Source: Portulaca oleracea | Lineage: Eukaryota; Streptophyta; Magnoliopsida; Caryophyllales; Portulacaceae | Direction of reading: 5' to 3' | Assembly: GCA_029582165.1 (NCBI GenBank) | Contig: CM055891.1 | Coordinates: 32,342,832 to 32,406,831 of the forward strand | Length of the DNA stretch: 64,000 nt | Part shown: positions 42,511 through 54,408 of the stretch, one piece after another | Layout of the letters: the number at the start of each line of letters is the position of its first letter | How positions within the stretch are numbered: position 1 is the stretch's first letter | Notes under the pieces: generated by a model | What the model saw: only the letters and a program-made list of their open reading frames with translations | What the model was told of the DNA's origin: nothing | Database searches by the model: none | Program-made: the position numbers and the translations under genes

Positions 42511-44488
42511 AGTTTGGAAACTTTGGCTCTTTTGAATTGGGTCAGTTTACCATGTTTCAATTTTGTTAAACAAATTAGTTCAAGCCCTTAATGGCACAAA
42601 CAAGCTGCGTCGAAATGGAAAAGCACAAAGTAAAGCAAAGCCACGCTAGTACGGTACCAACACTTGAAGCCTCGAACCCATGACCAAACGATTGAAGTTG
42701 GATCCAACCTTAACTACGAGTTTTTGATCTTGGAGTTTTAGTTAATTGTAATATTCATAGATCGTATGTATAGTTATCCATGAACGGCGTTTGCAATTAT
42801 TGATAAATATAAATATAACTAAAAACCTTATGGCCTCTCCATAAATTTTGTTGTCCAAATCGGCAAATCCTTTCATTCCAAGGTAAAAAAAATCCCTCAA
42901 CGACTAGCCTAGGGACCCATGATAAAACTTTTACTCATATAAAAGTATTTACAACAATAAGTTTGAGTTTGACTCATGAGACAAGGTGGAATCTGTAGAT
43001 CCCCACTAAAAAAGTCAAAATTTGTTTCTTTATTTAGCTTGTTCACTGATAATTATTATAAGTTTGATTCATATTAATTAAAAAAGTTTGAAAAAAACCT
43101 ATTTTTAAGAGACATGATTAGGAATCTACATCTTAAATTTCCTTCCTATAATTGTTCAACTACTTCAAATTCGTCGTCAACGTTACTTTAATTCTAATTG
43201 GAATACATAACTTTCTTGAATCCTTGATGCAACTGTAACTTTCAATTACCAATATCATTAAAAAAACATTATTTTTTGAACGAGGAAAGAAATATATTAC
43301 TGATTAGTCATTAAGAAAAACATTTATAAGCCTCTAAAATTACTCTCTTTGCTTCGTAGATTGTCATGTTTGGTCATGCCAATTGCGAAAAGATGCATAC
43401 ATTATATTGCAAGAAGAAAAAGAATTTGCATATTCTATGGTGGATTAAATCGAAATAAAGGTTAGAAGGAGACATAAATAGACCTAATGTACGGGATACA
43501 TATACTATTATGTCATTACTTAATTATCGTGATTTGAGAGATTAGTATGCACTAGGACTTACATAAGTTATTTAAAATTTAATTTAATCATAAAAAATTT
43601 GGAGCGTGAAATGTAATTATATCTATTTTTTAGTTTTAGGTATGTGATTTTTTGAAAATATTAGTTTAGAGTTTTTGGAAGAATTCTTTACAGAAATGAA
43701 ATAATTCTTCTTTGATTTTACCAAGAGATTTTTCTATTTTGTAGGGTTTTGTAGGAGCCCTATTGATATTGGATATTTTTTGTATCAGAATCTTATTATA
43801 AATGGGAGCGTATAAATTGGTTCATATATATCAATATGAAACTAGTACACTGACCCTTGGAACATACTATAACCCTAGATGGCGAAGAGCCGACGTAATA
43901 TATTTTCAATTTTATTTATATAAGTAAATAAATAAACAAACCTAGAGAATTCGATCATGTAATCTTTTGAGAATAAAGTTTGAAGGGTAAATAAAGGGGT
44001 CATGATAATCACCTATTATAACCACATAGAAAAGGAATCAAACATAATTAGCCCTCCAAATGCATGCATAATGTATGAAACACATAACTATGATGCTCCA
44101 TTTGGGTTAATAATATTAATTTACCTTAAAAATATATCACCACCATAATTACAGTAAAAATTGTCATTTTCAAACATAAAAATCATGAATAATATCTTTA
44201 ATAAATTAGACGAATAAACTAATAAATTAATGAAACCCATTCTCATTTAACAATATTCATTCACGTACTACTAATTTTGCAAACATTTTGCACATTGGCA
44301 AGGTCAGGACTCAGGAGCGGCCACCACCATCACGTTCACATGCTTCAAAAGACAAATTTACCCTCATCAAACACATCATCAAATTCATCTCCACACACAC
44401 AAGAAGGGCAATTTAGGAAGACTAATCTATTTTTTTTATTACCGAGAGAATCAATGATACTTATTCCTTCCATATTCATTGGCACTTT

Positions 44489-44708
44489 AGGCCCTGTTCT
44501 TTTATGCAGTATTTTGCGGAATGATGTGGTGAAGTGTGGTGGAATTGTGGCGGGTATGGTGGAATTGTGGTGGGTTATTGGTATATGGGGTAGGTGAGGA
44601 GAGATGATGTAAAAAGACAAAAAGTAGAGGAGAAAAGTTAGGAGAGAGAAAAGTGAGGAGAGAAAAAAATAATGATTTGCGGTAAAATGTGGCGGATTGT
44701 GGCAATTA
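44489..44708. mobile_element. GGCCCTGTTCTTTTATG MITE, right end unclear
   Basis: TTTAGGCCCTGTTCTTTTATG at 44486 is a clean left end. The interior (GTGGTGAAGTGTGG, GCGGTAAAATGTGGCGG) matches the family. No good inverted right terminus follows, so the copy is probably truncated near 44708. Open frames on both strands here are compositional. Confidence 0.5.
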
Positions 44709-44858
44709 ATCTGCACATCAGCGAAAAATTTAAAATTTTGACAATTAATTTTCTCAACATTATACAATGTTCTATTATACAAAACTATTGTCACTAAATT
44801 CATAATGAAAAATACTATTATAAGAGTATAGTATTATAATTTTTTGATAAATATGTTA

Positions 44859-45120
44859 CTCCTTTCGTTTCCTATTAATTGTCATAATTTTGACTTTCAC
44901 GGTCTCCAACGTCTTTCTTTGATTGATGATTTCTTACATAATATGTTATTAATAATTGCAATATTATACTTTTATGATAGTATTTTTCGTTACGAATTCA
45001 ATGATAGTAATTTTATACAACAACTCGTTGTATATATAGAGAAACTTATGGTAAAAAATTTTAAAATTTGACTGTGCGATTTTCAAATAAGACAATTAAT
45101 ATAAAACAGAGAGATCAGAG
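44859..45120. mobile_element. Stowaway-type MITE
   Basis: TTA|CTCCTTTCGTTTCCTATT at the left and AATATAAAACAGAGAGATC..AG|TA at the right, with inner TTAATTGTC and GACAATTAA blocks. About 400 bp upstream of the small gene at 45522. Confidence 0.65.
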
Positions 45121-45521
45121 TACAAAATATCCGTAGTAAAAAGAACATTGAAGACCGTGTAATATTTGTTATGTGACAATTAATTTGTTACGAGATGGAG
45201 TAATAAACAATTATTTTATGGGTAACTAGCGAGAAATTTGTCTATATATATTGAGGAAATCATCATAAGAGAATCTCTCTCATACTCTCATGGTTGTGGG
45301 ACAAACAAGACACAAAATGTCTTGTTTTTCTTCCTCTTCTTCTTCTTCTTCCCCCTCCTTCTCTACCCCTCCCCTCCATTAAATTCACCACTCTTTTTCT
45401 TAATCATCATCATTATTATATATTAAGTTCTTAATAATTATACATAAACAATCTTTGGATTACATACCCAAAGGTACAGTTTATATATACACATACAACC
45501 CCCCAAAAAATCCCAAAAAAA

Positions 45522-45791
45522 ATGGGAAAAAGCAGGGGATATTCATATAGTTATGATGATCAAAAGACAGAAAGTGGTGATGATCATGATCATGATCATG
45601 ATCAGAAGGTGGTGATCAAAGTATGGGATTGTGGGAGCCCTTTGTATGATTCATATGAACTGGCTTCACTATCCCACTTGATCGAACGGCATCTGATGGC
45701 CCTCCCCAATTCCCTTGGCGGATCTAGACGGTTCAGATTGTCCCATCAGAATCTGCATAAGAAGATGCAAGGATCAACGGCTGTGATGACC

Positions 45792-45829
<38 letters not shown>

Positions 45830-45848
45830 ATGGGAGGTGGGTGTTTAG
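45522..45848 (+). CDS. Small conserved plant protein, WDCGSPLYDSYEL motif, poly-His tail
   Basis: Single exon, 108 aa. The centre reads VIKVWDCGSPLYDSYELASL followed by SHLIERHLMALP, a block I recall from small uncharacterised angiosperm proteins; no function is assigned. The N-terminus is hydrophilic with a DHDHDHD run. The C-terminus carries 12 consecutive His encoded by a CAT repeat (about 45792-45827), a length-variable microsatellite. No signal peptide or membrane span. TTTATATATAC at about 45480-45490 could be a TATA box but would give a very short leader; another TATATA lies near 45417. The frame on the opposite strand (poly-Asp) is its shadow. Confidence 0.75.
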
Positions 45849-46153
45849 GGTTTGGGAGGGTTTGGAAGAAAATGAGAGGAGAAAGAGTTAAGAAGATGAT
45901 CAAACCAACTAATAGATCTAGAAACCCTACTATCAAGTGGTTTATCTGAATTTTAATTTATCCCCTTCTTTTTTAATCTTTTTGTTAGGGCAAATTAAGA
46001 GCATCATATGTTTCATGTTATGAATGTCGAGGAAATTCATGATTCCCCAATATGTTTAGTCTTGTGTAATATGATCTAAATGAATGGAATTATGCAAGTG
46101 TTTTTCAAATGTAACATGCTCAATTGTGTTCTCTAAAGTTTGTCTTTCATTAA

Positions 46154-46346
46154 TGGTGCGTTTGTTAGTTTTTTGAGAAAGATTTTCCTAATAACATTTT
46201 CTCGGAAAATACTTTGGCCTCCCTTGGAAAATTGTTTATTGAAGCTGTGAGCGAAATAATAGGTCACACATTATGTGAAAGTTTGTCAACTTGAAAAACT
46301 TGACCAAATTTCTCGGGAAAGTTTTCTAATCAAACGCTCCTTAACA
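46154..46346. mobile_element. Uninterrupted GCGTTTGGTTAG-type MITE
   Basis: Left ATGGTGCGTTTGTTAGTTTTT and right TTTTCTAATCAAACGCTCC are inverted ends. Internally CCCTTGGAAAATTGTTTATTG and GCGAAATAATAGG align with the element at 3354-3912 but without the nested insertion. Serves as the empty-site reference. Confidence 0.65.
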
Positions 46347-46596
46347 GAAATGTCTTTAACTTTGCCAATTTCCATGCACTTATGATATGGAATCCTATCT
46401 GTTCAAAGTTTCAAATGTTGCTTGGAAACTTTTGGTATAGGAACAAGAAAGTATCTTTAGCCATCACTTTTAAGAACAACCAAGATCCAGTGAGAATTTG
46501 TGTGTAGACATCGAAAAAGAAGGTTGTAATAACAAAACAGACATGTGAAAACTTGGTTATGACTAGTGGCGAACATCTCAACACAGTAAGATGTTA

Positions 46597-46850
46597 CTCC
46601 CTCCGCCTTTTATATTTATCATCGATTAATAAATGTTAACAACTTCAAATGTTTTTCCTTGATCGGAGATCTCTTATGATATATTTTATCACAAATATTA
46701 AAATGATATACTTTTTTATAATATTTTTTGTTATGAATCTCATAATAATACTATCATGTGATAAAATATTATATATGTTGAGAAATTAATTAGAGTTCGA
46801 TCGATGTGTGGGTCAAGAAGAGACAACTAATATGAAACGGACGCAATACA
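46597..46850. mobile_element. Stowaway-type MITE with worn right end
   Basis: TTA|CTCCCTCCGCCTTTTATATT at left. The right end GACAACTAATATGAAACGG is the inverted inner terminus but the last bases are diverged. AT-rich and non-coding. Confidence 0.6.
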
Positions 46851-47628
46851 AGTCTTTTATAAAATGATTAAGCTTACACATTCTAGTTTGCTTATCATTT
46901 CTTATATCAATTGAGTCATCAATCTTAATTATCAAGCTAAAACCTCATTGACACATAATATTTACGTTGAATAAACAAAATTTGAATTAGAACATTATTT
47001 GCATCATAGTGAAAGCTTTTCGCACCATTAATTAGTTTACACAATTCATGGATGCGTTTTTCATGAAGAAAATAATCGTGGACACTTCATCATGCACATG
47101 ATTAGTACAAGGATTGAAATATGGTTGATGACTTTATTACATTTCATTTATTTTGAACTTTCAATTTAAATTCAAACAATACAAAAACAAAATGGAAATG
47201 AGCAACCAAATAAGCCGTTAGTTAAAGCTATTTTTGAGATAGAACAGCCCATATCTTCTCAATGCAGTGGGCTATTTTCCTAAGCTGAGCCCAAATGTAA
47301 TATGGGCTAGTTAGCAGGATTATCCAATAGGTATTGACTACCAGAGATGACCCAACAACTTATATATAAGTATAAAGGGAGTGAAGACAACGAGGATCTA
47401 ATTTGTAAGAAAGTAAAAATTCAATAGACACTGATTATGACTAAACATGTTATGTGAACATTCATTTTTTTTTGGGTTTCAATTGTCTGCCTTAGCCCCT
47501 CTCGACCCACCACCACCTCCGCCAACACCAACAGCAGCAGCAGCAACAACAACAACTCCTCCCACTACCGTGGCATCGAAAAACACCTCTGACTACTCCT
47601 AGCATCGACGACCGACGCCTAGATCATT

Positions 47629-47824
47629 CCTTTCTCTCGTTTCGAGCCCCCCCAAACCCTCTCACTCTGACGCGTCTTTTTTGGATGTCTGCAAAACGGA
47701 ATTATGATTCGTCTTTGTAGATATCCATGGATATGAGAATATCTACAAAGTCGAACCATGGTTCCACTCCGTAGACAATTGGAAAAGACGCGTCAGAGTG
47801 ATTTGGAGGGACGTGAAACTGGAA
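47629..47824. repeat. Long hairpin, two arms of about 90 bp
   Basis: The left arm (47629-47726) and right arm (47739-47824) are reverse complements over most of their length. CACTCTGACGCGTCTTTT pairs with AAAAGACGCGTCAGAGTG exactly. GTCTTTGTAGATAT pairs with ATATCTACAAAGTC. The loop is about 12 bp around CCATGG. GC content is higher than the surrounding DNA. It could be a foldback MITE or a small-RNA-producing hairpin. Confidence 0.8.
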
Positions 47825-49597
47825 AATATATATTTGATTGTCACCTACACTTATATTTTACAAATCGAAACCGGAATACTTTATAGTGCATTTGCTTAAT
47901 GAGTCATACTTTAGGATCAAAAATCCAAAAACATTAATTAAAAGGAATACGAAAAAAGACGGGGGCATTTGTCTCATTATGCATTGCCTTTAGCAATTTG
48001 TAGCGTGCATCACGGCACAACACCATAAATCATAGTATTTTTTATTAAAAAATGAAAATAAAAATCTTATGATAAATGTATTATAGCCATGGGAGTATTT
48101 AAAACTTGGATTTCTGTTTCAGTGGGCTTCAGCCTTCAGTGATACGCAGTGCTTTTTGTTAAAAAGTTTGAAAAATTAGTTTGAATTTGCTTTTTTGCTC
48201 ATGAAAGTTTGAGTCACAATTATTTCAGTGAAAGTTGATCAAATAAAGTTTAGTGAATCATTATTGTATAGTGACATAAACCAAAGAAAGAGAGAAATTT
48301 CAATTTTATGTAATGGATGTTTTAAAAGTGTGGTTTGAATAACAATTACGTTGCACCTATTAAACATGCAAGAGAATACGAGTATTTTTTTGTAAAAAAA
48401 AAATCGATAAACAGTCAAATTTACCAGACTCACATTCAATTCGTAACAGAATGTAGCCCAAGATTCAAACTCTAAAAGCAAGGAATAAGAGAAGGACTTC
48501 TTGCCACTTACGCAAGAGGTGATTGGTAAGAGAATATGGGTAAATATAAAAGAAAATGATTCAAATGTTATCATAAGTGAATCAATATAAACTAAAATAT
48601 TTGGAAAAGCTTATTATTTTAAGATCACTTCATAAATGGCTGCTTTGAATATTTTACCTACCTACTTGGTCCATATCCCATCACATTTAAAATGTAACAT
48701 TTTGTATGTAGCAACTCAAAATTGTTGTATTTTACATATTATGATCAGAATAATGGTCAAACATTTAGTATGCCAATAAATTAAAAAAAAAACTAAGAAT
48801 ATATACCAATAAAAACATATTAGGGATAATGAATGTTTATTAAAATCTATAATATTTGAATTAGTTATATTATACAATTTCTACTATCATCAAAATGACA
48901 TTTACAAAACATGAAATATGAAAATATTTCCACACCTATATTCAAAAAGTTGTGAACCTAACCACACCTATATTCGGAAATCCGACAATAATTAATTTAC
49001 AATTTTGAATCCATGAAACATTATTTTTTTTGTGGTAAATTAGTACTCATTTGCTTAGAAATTAAACAAAATATATCATTTTTACAACTTTGAACCCTTG
49101 AACATAGGAAATACAAGAATTATGATCGTATGAATACTTTATAATCCATGGATATACCATTATCTGATCCGATCCGAAAGTTTCGGATTGAATACAAATC
49201 GCAAATTTTATTATTCGAAATTTCGGTTAACCAAAAGTCCAATTAACCGAATTTTCGGATCAGATACAAATCATGATTTCCATCATCCAAAACCCGTGTT
49301 TATGATGTGATCTGATTAACCGATTCATCTTACACGATATATATTTTAATCAAAATGACATTGACAAAACAAGAAATATGGAATGCATGAATTATATCTC
49401 CCCACCTATGTTCAAAAAGTTATGAACCAAACCACACTCTTTATTATTATTACAAAAAGTTATGAACCAAACCAAGCTTATATTCAAAGTAATTTCATTT
49501 TGTAAAAGGATTTCCACAATTCCACAAACCATTTTCAAAACTATAAATAAGGGCCCCATTATCACAACAAAATAGTAGAAAAAAGAGAGGACCCATA

Positions 49598-49655
49598 TTT
49601 ATTTTCTTTTCTTTAGAGGACCCATATTTATTTATTTTTTCTTTGGAGGTCCCAA
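49598..49655 (+). repeat. Short tandem repeats upstream of DUF3133 gene
   Basis: GAGGACCCATATTTATTTTC occurs at about 49598 and GAGGACCCATATTTATTTAT at about 49616-49635. A third, diverged GGAGGTCCCAATTTC follows near 49645. About 450 bp upstream of the ATG; possibly promoter sequence. Confidence 0.6.
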
Positions 49656-50080
49656 TTTCTTTGACCACCTTAATTTCGATTTAATTGATTTTGTTTGCTT
49701 CCCTCTTCCCCTTCTCCTCAAATGCTAAGCTTAGGAAAAAGCCGAACCACTATCTCTTGACTTTCTTAACACCTCCAAAATTTGCCAGTCAGCATTATAC
49801 AGCAAATACAGTTGTATGCATTGTAACTTTCAGTTTTTTCTTCACTCTCTTGTATTTATTTTGATTTTGTTTTTCTCTGTCAATTTCTTGTTCACCTGGG
49901 AAGTCTCCAAAATTTGTTCTTTCCTCAATAAACTACAAATTAGAATACCCAAAATTTTGTCACTTTAGTGGGTGTTTTTTTGTTTTTGTTTTTTTTAAAA
50001 AAATTCTGAGATCAATCATAGGTTTGCATGTGAGCTTGTAATATTTTTTTTGCTAGAGATTCCCAAAAATTCATAAAAAA

Positions 50081-53000
50081 ATGGCAGAAACCTTGCAACT
50101 TCGCTTAGTTCGTTGCCCAAAATGTGAAAATCTTCTTCAAGAGCACCCAGATTACTCTATATATCAATGTGGAGGTTGTGGAGCAATTCTTCGAGGTATT
50201 TTTTCTTTTTTTTTTCTTCACTTTATTATTTATTTTTTGATGTAAATATTAGTTCTTTTGCTTGAAATGAGATTACCCATTTGCATAAGTTCTTTATTCT
50301 CTTTGTTTGTTTGGTTGAATTGGGGTTTGTATATTTTCAGAGTAACAGTGGTGATAATAGGGTTTTATTTTTGGTTTTCTGATCAATTTGCAGCAAAAAG
50401 GGGTAATCTGAATGAGAAAAAGGAATCAGAGAGGTTTGATGAGAAAAGGGTTGGTGTAGTTTCTGAGAAATCAGAGGATTTTCTTGGGAAAAGTAAGTTG
50501 AATGAAGAAAATGTTGGGAATGATTCAGATTCAAACACAAAAGTACCCAATTGGGTTGTTGAGGATGAGAAGAATTCAAGCAAAACCCATGTAGAAAACC
50601 CCAAAATGAAGAATTCTAGGGTTGGTAAATTGGAGAATGTTGGGAATGATTCTGATTCAAACACAAGAATACCCAATTGGGTTGTTGAGGATGAGAAGAA
50701 TTTCAGCAATTTTGATTCTAGGGTTGGTAAATTGGGGAGGAAGATCGAGAATTCGAATGGGTTGTCTAGATCTGCCCGTTTTCTCGACTCCAAATTGAGT
50801 GATAGGAAGATGGAGGATCGATTTCGGAGGGTGAGAAGGGATTACTTTGAAAAGGGGAGGTTTTCAAGCTCCAATAAGTTTGATGATGATGAATCTTCTT
50901 CTAGGTTTAACTTTGATTCGGAGTATCCAAATCCCACCGCCTCTAGATCTGTTAAACTCGAGTATGTTATTGATCATGATCGCGAGGAATTGCTTAGGAA
51001 ATTGGATGAATTGAAGGATCAACTTATTAGGTACAAAAATGTGAATGGCACGTCTAGTTTTCACCGAGCGGCTTCTAACAAGCATATTGCTAGGCCACCT
51101 TATGTTGATCCCTATCATCACGAGCCGTTTCCCACTATGAATACCTCAAATGTGGGTCCTCATGATTATCCCAATTCGATACATACCTCAAATCACGCCC
51201 CGAGGTTTGATTTTGACGGTCCATATGAACCTCAAAAGTTTGCGCGACCTCACCCACAAAGAATCCCTAGTCACATTCATCATAGTTATATGACTGTTGA
51301 GCCAGACCTTTTTGAGCCTTCTTGTGCTTGCTATAAATGTTACGCTCGAAGTTTTTCTTGTAATCATCCAATGGGTTCTCATGGATATGATCCAAGGGAG
51401 GTTAATAATCCTCCAATGGGTTCTCGTCGTATCCCACATGCCCACATAAGAAAACCTAGTGACATCAATGTCGAAGAAGTAGTAGGTGCTTTTCCTCGTG
51501 CTCGTCCTGCTAGAGTGATTCTAAGTAAGGAACAAGGTTGCCACCCAGTAGCTGGTGGGGCCCCGTTTGTGACATGTCACAACTGCTTCAAGTTGCTGAA
51601 ATTGCCCAAAAAGGCGTTTGGCAACAAGGGCGAGTGGAAAATGTCCTGCGGATCGTGCTTTTCGGTGAGTACTTTTGGCATTGTGGATGGAAAGCTCGTC
51701 TCTCTCGACATTTGTACAAGCTACTCCACAACCGAAGATCTGGATAGCTCCAACGACATGGGTAATGGTCATGGAAGTTGTGTGAAGCAACATACTGCCA
51801 GCTTTTGTTCCGAGGAATCTGCTAACTCGGTCTATGGTTTCGAAACAATGGATAAGGAACGCGTTTCTTCCTCATCTTGCCAGGATGTAATAAGCCCTGG
51901 CAAATATGAAGACACGAACAACGTTTCAACTACAACCGAGGAGGAACATTTCTCAGCGGAAACATGTGAAAGAGAAGCTGAATTTGCTTACACATCTTCT
52001 AAGCATCGCGCTATAAACCGAGGTGAAAAGGGAAGCCTAAGTAGCCGTGTGAATCAAGAGAAGATTGTGACAAACAAAACCACCATTCGACATTCTTCTC
52101 TGAAGCAGTCTCTGGCAACTGAGATGGAGATTCCATTTGATGACTATGTGGGTCTCGAGGTGTCACAGGACTCGGGAGACACATGCAGAGAAAACGATCA
52201 GAATAATAAGGGGAAGAAAGGGGCGGATTCGTTCTTGGCCGGAATTATAAAGAAGAGCTTCCGAGACTTGTCTAGACCGCCAAACGAAAGCGCGGAAAAT
52301 GGGAGAAGAACTGTGACAGTTAATGGACATCTGATTCCAGATCGACTAATAAAGAAGGCAGAAAAGCTCGCTGGTCCGATTTACCCTGGGAAATACTGGT
52401 ATGTATTATGTATTTCAGCTTTGAATCTTTGCTCATAATGCTTTCTTGGCTTGATGTTACACTAATTTTGAGAAATATTGTGTCTGAATATTTAGTCAGT
52501 GTCAAAACTCGGATGAAAAATTTATGACTAAACCTGATTTTTTTTTTGGGATCGGACACATTCGAGTATTCGACTCGGACAAAATTTTGCCTGTTTTAGT
52601 TAATCGGTTACTTATGTCAATGCCTCAGGTACGACTATCGAGCTGGGTTCTGGGGTGTGATAGGAGGGCCTTGTCTCGGCATCATTCCTGTAAGTCTTCA
52701 TAAACTCTGATGCATACTTTCATCCTCAGATTGTTTTCGGGTAACTTTGTCGATGAATTGCCTTAAAAATGTTCTAAAAATTCTTCAGCCACACATTCAA
52801 GAGTTCAATTATCCAATGCCGGATAACTGTGCTGGTGGAAACACGGGTGTTTTTGTGAACGGTAGAGAACTTCATCCAAAAGATCTGGATTTGCTTGCCA
52901 GCAGAGGTCTTCCAGATACCAAGGATCGATATTACACTGTCGAGCTTTCTGGAAGAGTAGTGGAAAAACACTCTGGTAAATACATCGTCAACCTCGGGAA

Positions 53001-54408
53001 GCTTGCCCCAACGTAAGTTCATGCACTATTTCGCGTTGATTTTAGATTAGAAAGACGTGGTTCAAACTTTTGACGCAAGTAAATAAGTAAACAAATGATA
53101 ATTTTGGGACTTTCATAGAAGAACAAATAAGGCGATTGCAATAGTATTTCAGCTAATGGTGCACAATCTTAGACATCAAATTTGCCCATCGTTCGAGTCT
53201 CTTTAGTGTTTTTGTTAGATCTGAAATGTTCATATCTTTGGTAGACTGTTTGAGTTTTAGACAAGGATACTTAACATAAGTGAAAATTTCAAGGTCTATC
53301 CACCAAAAGGTTTTTCAAGTGTGGAAATTGTGGGGTTGAAAAGCATACTTTTTTTCCCAACTTAGATTGTATGGACTAAAGCAAAATGCCTCATTAAATA
53401 GTAGGTCGCAAATGGTTTTCAAATCTTGGGTCAGTTGGTATTAGTTTCTCTAAATTGTAAATTTAGGGATAAGACTGCTACATTTGACCCTTCTCACCCT
53501 ATGGCGGGATTTTGGAGCATTGGCTTTGGAAACTGTGGGGTTGATAGACTATGCTTGTCATGACCAGTTTCGTCTTTGAAATCGAAGCCCATGAGCCGTA
53601 CTTCTTTCTTTTTGTTATTTTTATTTTAAATCTCTCATCTATTCGAAAGAGCTCATTTGATGCATACATCCAACAATAGGGATCCCACCAAGCATTATTC
53701 CAAACAAAGTTAGTTATTTAGACCAATGAAGCAAATGTCATGGTGAATTATTTTGGTGCCAGTTGGTTTTGCTTAACTTATGTGTGTGTTGGAATCCTAT
53801 GTCATTGATAAGCCTATTGAAGATATGACTGGTTTTGGGGGCTTTTGTTGTATGAAAACTTGTACAAAGTTTTGGTGGGATGCCTTTGTGTCATAGTGGA
53901 ACATGTTCTTGGGGCTATATGTTAATCTAAACCAACAAGTACTAGTCTCTTTTGAAAATGTTGCATGTTTTGTGTCTCAAGTTGAGTTTCAATGGGGTCA
54001 TGCCCATGTTAGGTTGTGGGAATGTGGGACAACCCGTTCTGTACGGGTTTAACGTCACTTCTATCGAAACCAACTCAAATTTACGCACCAATATCATATC
54101 TCCTACACTCAACTTTCTAACTATTACTTGAACTTACCAATCTTTATCTTACCCGAAAGAACACACCTTGATTATAGCTTAGTTTCTAAAAGATTACGAG
54201 TCTCTCTACGCTACAGGCAGAAATGTCTGTTAAGGTAAGACTGTCTATATAAGATCTCCCCAGACCCTGTTTAAGTGGGATCCACAATGACAGTTGTTAC
54301 TGAATGATTCTGAAATCGTCAATATCATTTTGCATTTTGTTGTTGCGCAGGGTCGAGAAGCTCAAATGTGGATTCGGCATGCGAGCTCCGGAAGAAGAAG
54401 AAGCATAG
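50081..54408 (+). CDS. DUF3133 zinc-ribbon protein (EDR4-related) with XLG-like C-terminus
   Basis: Five exons: 50081-50195, 50394-52398, 52629-52689, 52789-53012, 54351-54408, giving 820 aa. Residues 1-38 (exon 1) form a CPKC...CGGC zinc ribbon. About 77-152 holds a 42-aa tandem duplication (ENVGNDSDSNT, NWVVEDEKN). About 420-465 is the DUF3133 zinc ribbon (CHNCFKLLKLPKKAF, CGSCF). About 680-820 (GHLIPDRLIKKAEKLAGPIY, WYDYRAGFWG, GNTGVFVNGREL) resembles the Cys-rich/linker region of plant extra-large G proteins. DUF3133 proteins include Arabidopsis EDR4, which modulates salicylate-dependent defence and endocytic trafficking; direct function here is inferred only. The mid-region is disordered and Ser/Asn/Asp-rich. 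Reading past 52398 gives a false stop at 52438. Intron 4 carries SINE-like pieces. Confidence 0.92.
50507..50733 (+). repeat. 126-bp in-frame tandem duplication in exon 2
   Basis: Copy 1 starts at 50507 and copy 2 at 50633; the spacing of 126 bp is 42 codons. GATTCAAACACAA, CCCAATTGGGTTGTTGAGGA and GTTGGTAAATTG are shared with few differences. Both copies stay in frame, so the protein contains the repeat. Confidence 0.85.
53415..53530 (+). mobile_element. SINE 3'-domain-like fragment in intron 4
   Basis: GGTCAGTTGGTATTAGTTTC, then GGGATAAGACTGCTACATTTG, a C-rich stretch and ATGGCGGGATTTTGG follow in the same order as the kinase-leader repeats at 23.8-24.2 kb. A further related piece lies at 54232-54290 (GGTAAGACTGTC, CCCCAGACCCTG, AAGTGGGATCC), and a weaker one at about 54853-54905 in the 3' flank. 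Confidence 0.5.

Larger units (their letters stand above)
40002..45521. other. Long gene-poor region
   Basis: No supportable gene over 5.5 kb. The first 200-300 bp are the QCR8 3' flank. About 41390-41560 is rich in CCCGAA/GACCC motifs after TAGACCTGGCAGAATTTTGC, resembling a hAT-like left end. It also holds the 168-bp element with target duplication (42093), a 30-bp tandem duplication (42451), MITEs at 44.5 and 44.86 kb, and AT-rich filler. 45.3-45.4 kb is CT-rich, upstream of the next gene. Confidence 0.55.
45849..50080. other. Gene-free region with MITEs and a long hairpin
   Basis: 4.2 kb without a supportable gene. It contains MITEs at 46.15 and 46.6 kb and a perfect-looking hairpin at 47.63-47.82 kb. 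A CAGCAGCAGCAACAACAAC low-complexity stretch is near 47527. Dispersed ACCACACCTATATTC repeats occur near 48925, 48962 and 49425, and short promoter repeats at 49.6 kb. The last 300 bp are probably the leader and promoter of the DUF3133 gene. Confidence 0.55.

Noticed and set aside
44345..44803. 152-aa minus-strand frame
   Set aside because: Crosses a MITE and low-complexity CA/TT-rich sequence, with no domains or splice context.
45733..45936. Minus-strand frame with poly-Asp
   Set aside because: Shadow of the CAT repeat encoding poly-His in the plus-strand gene.
52399..52438. DUF3133 protein ending at 52438
   Set aside because: This is read-through into intron 2; exons 3-5 continue the conserved C-terminus.
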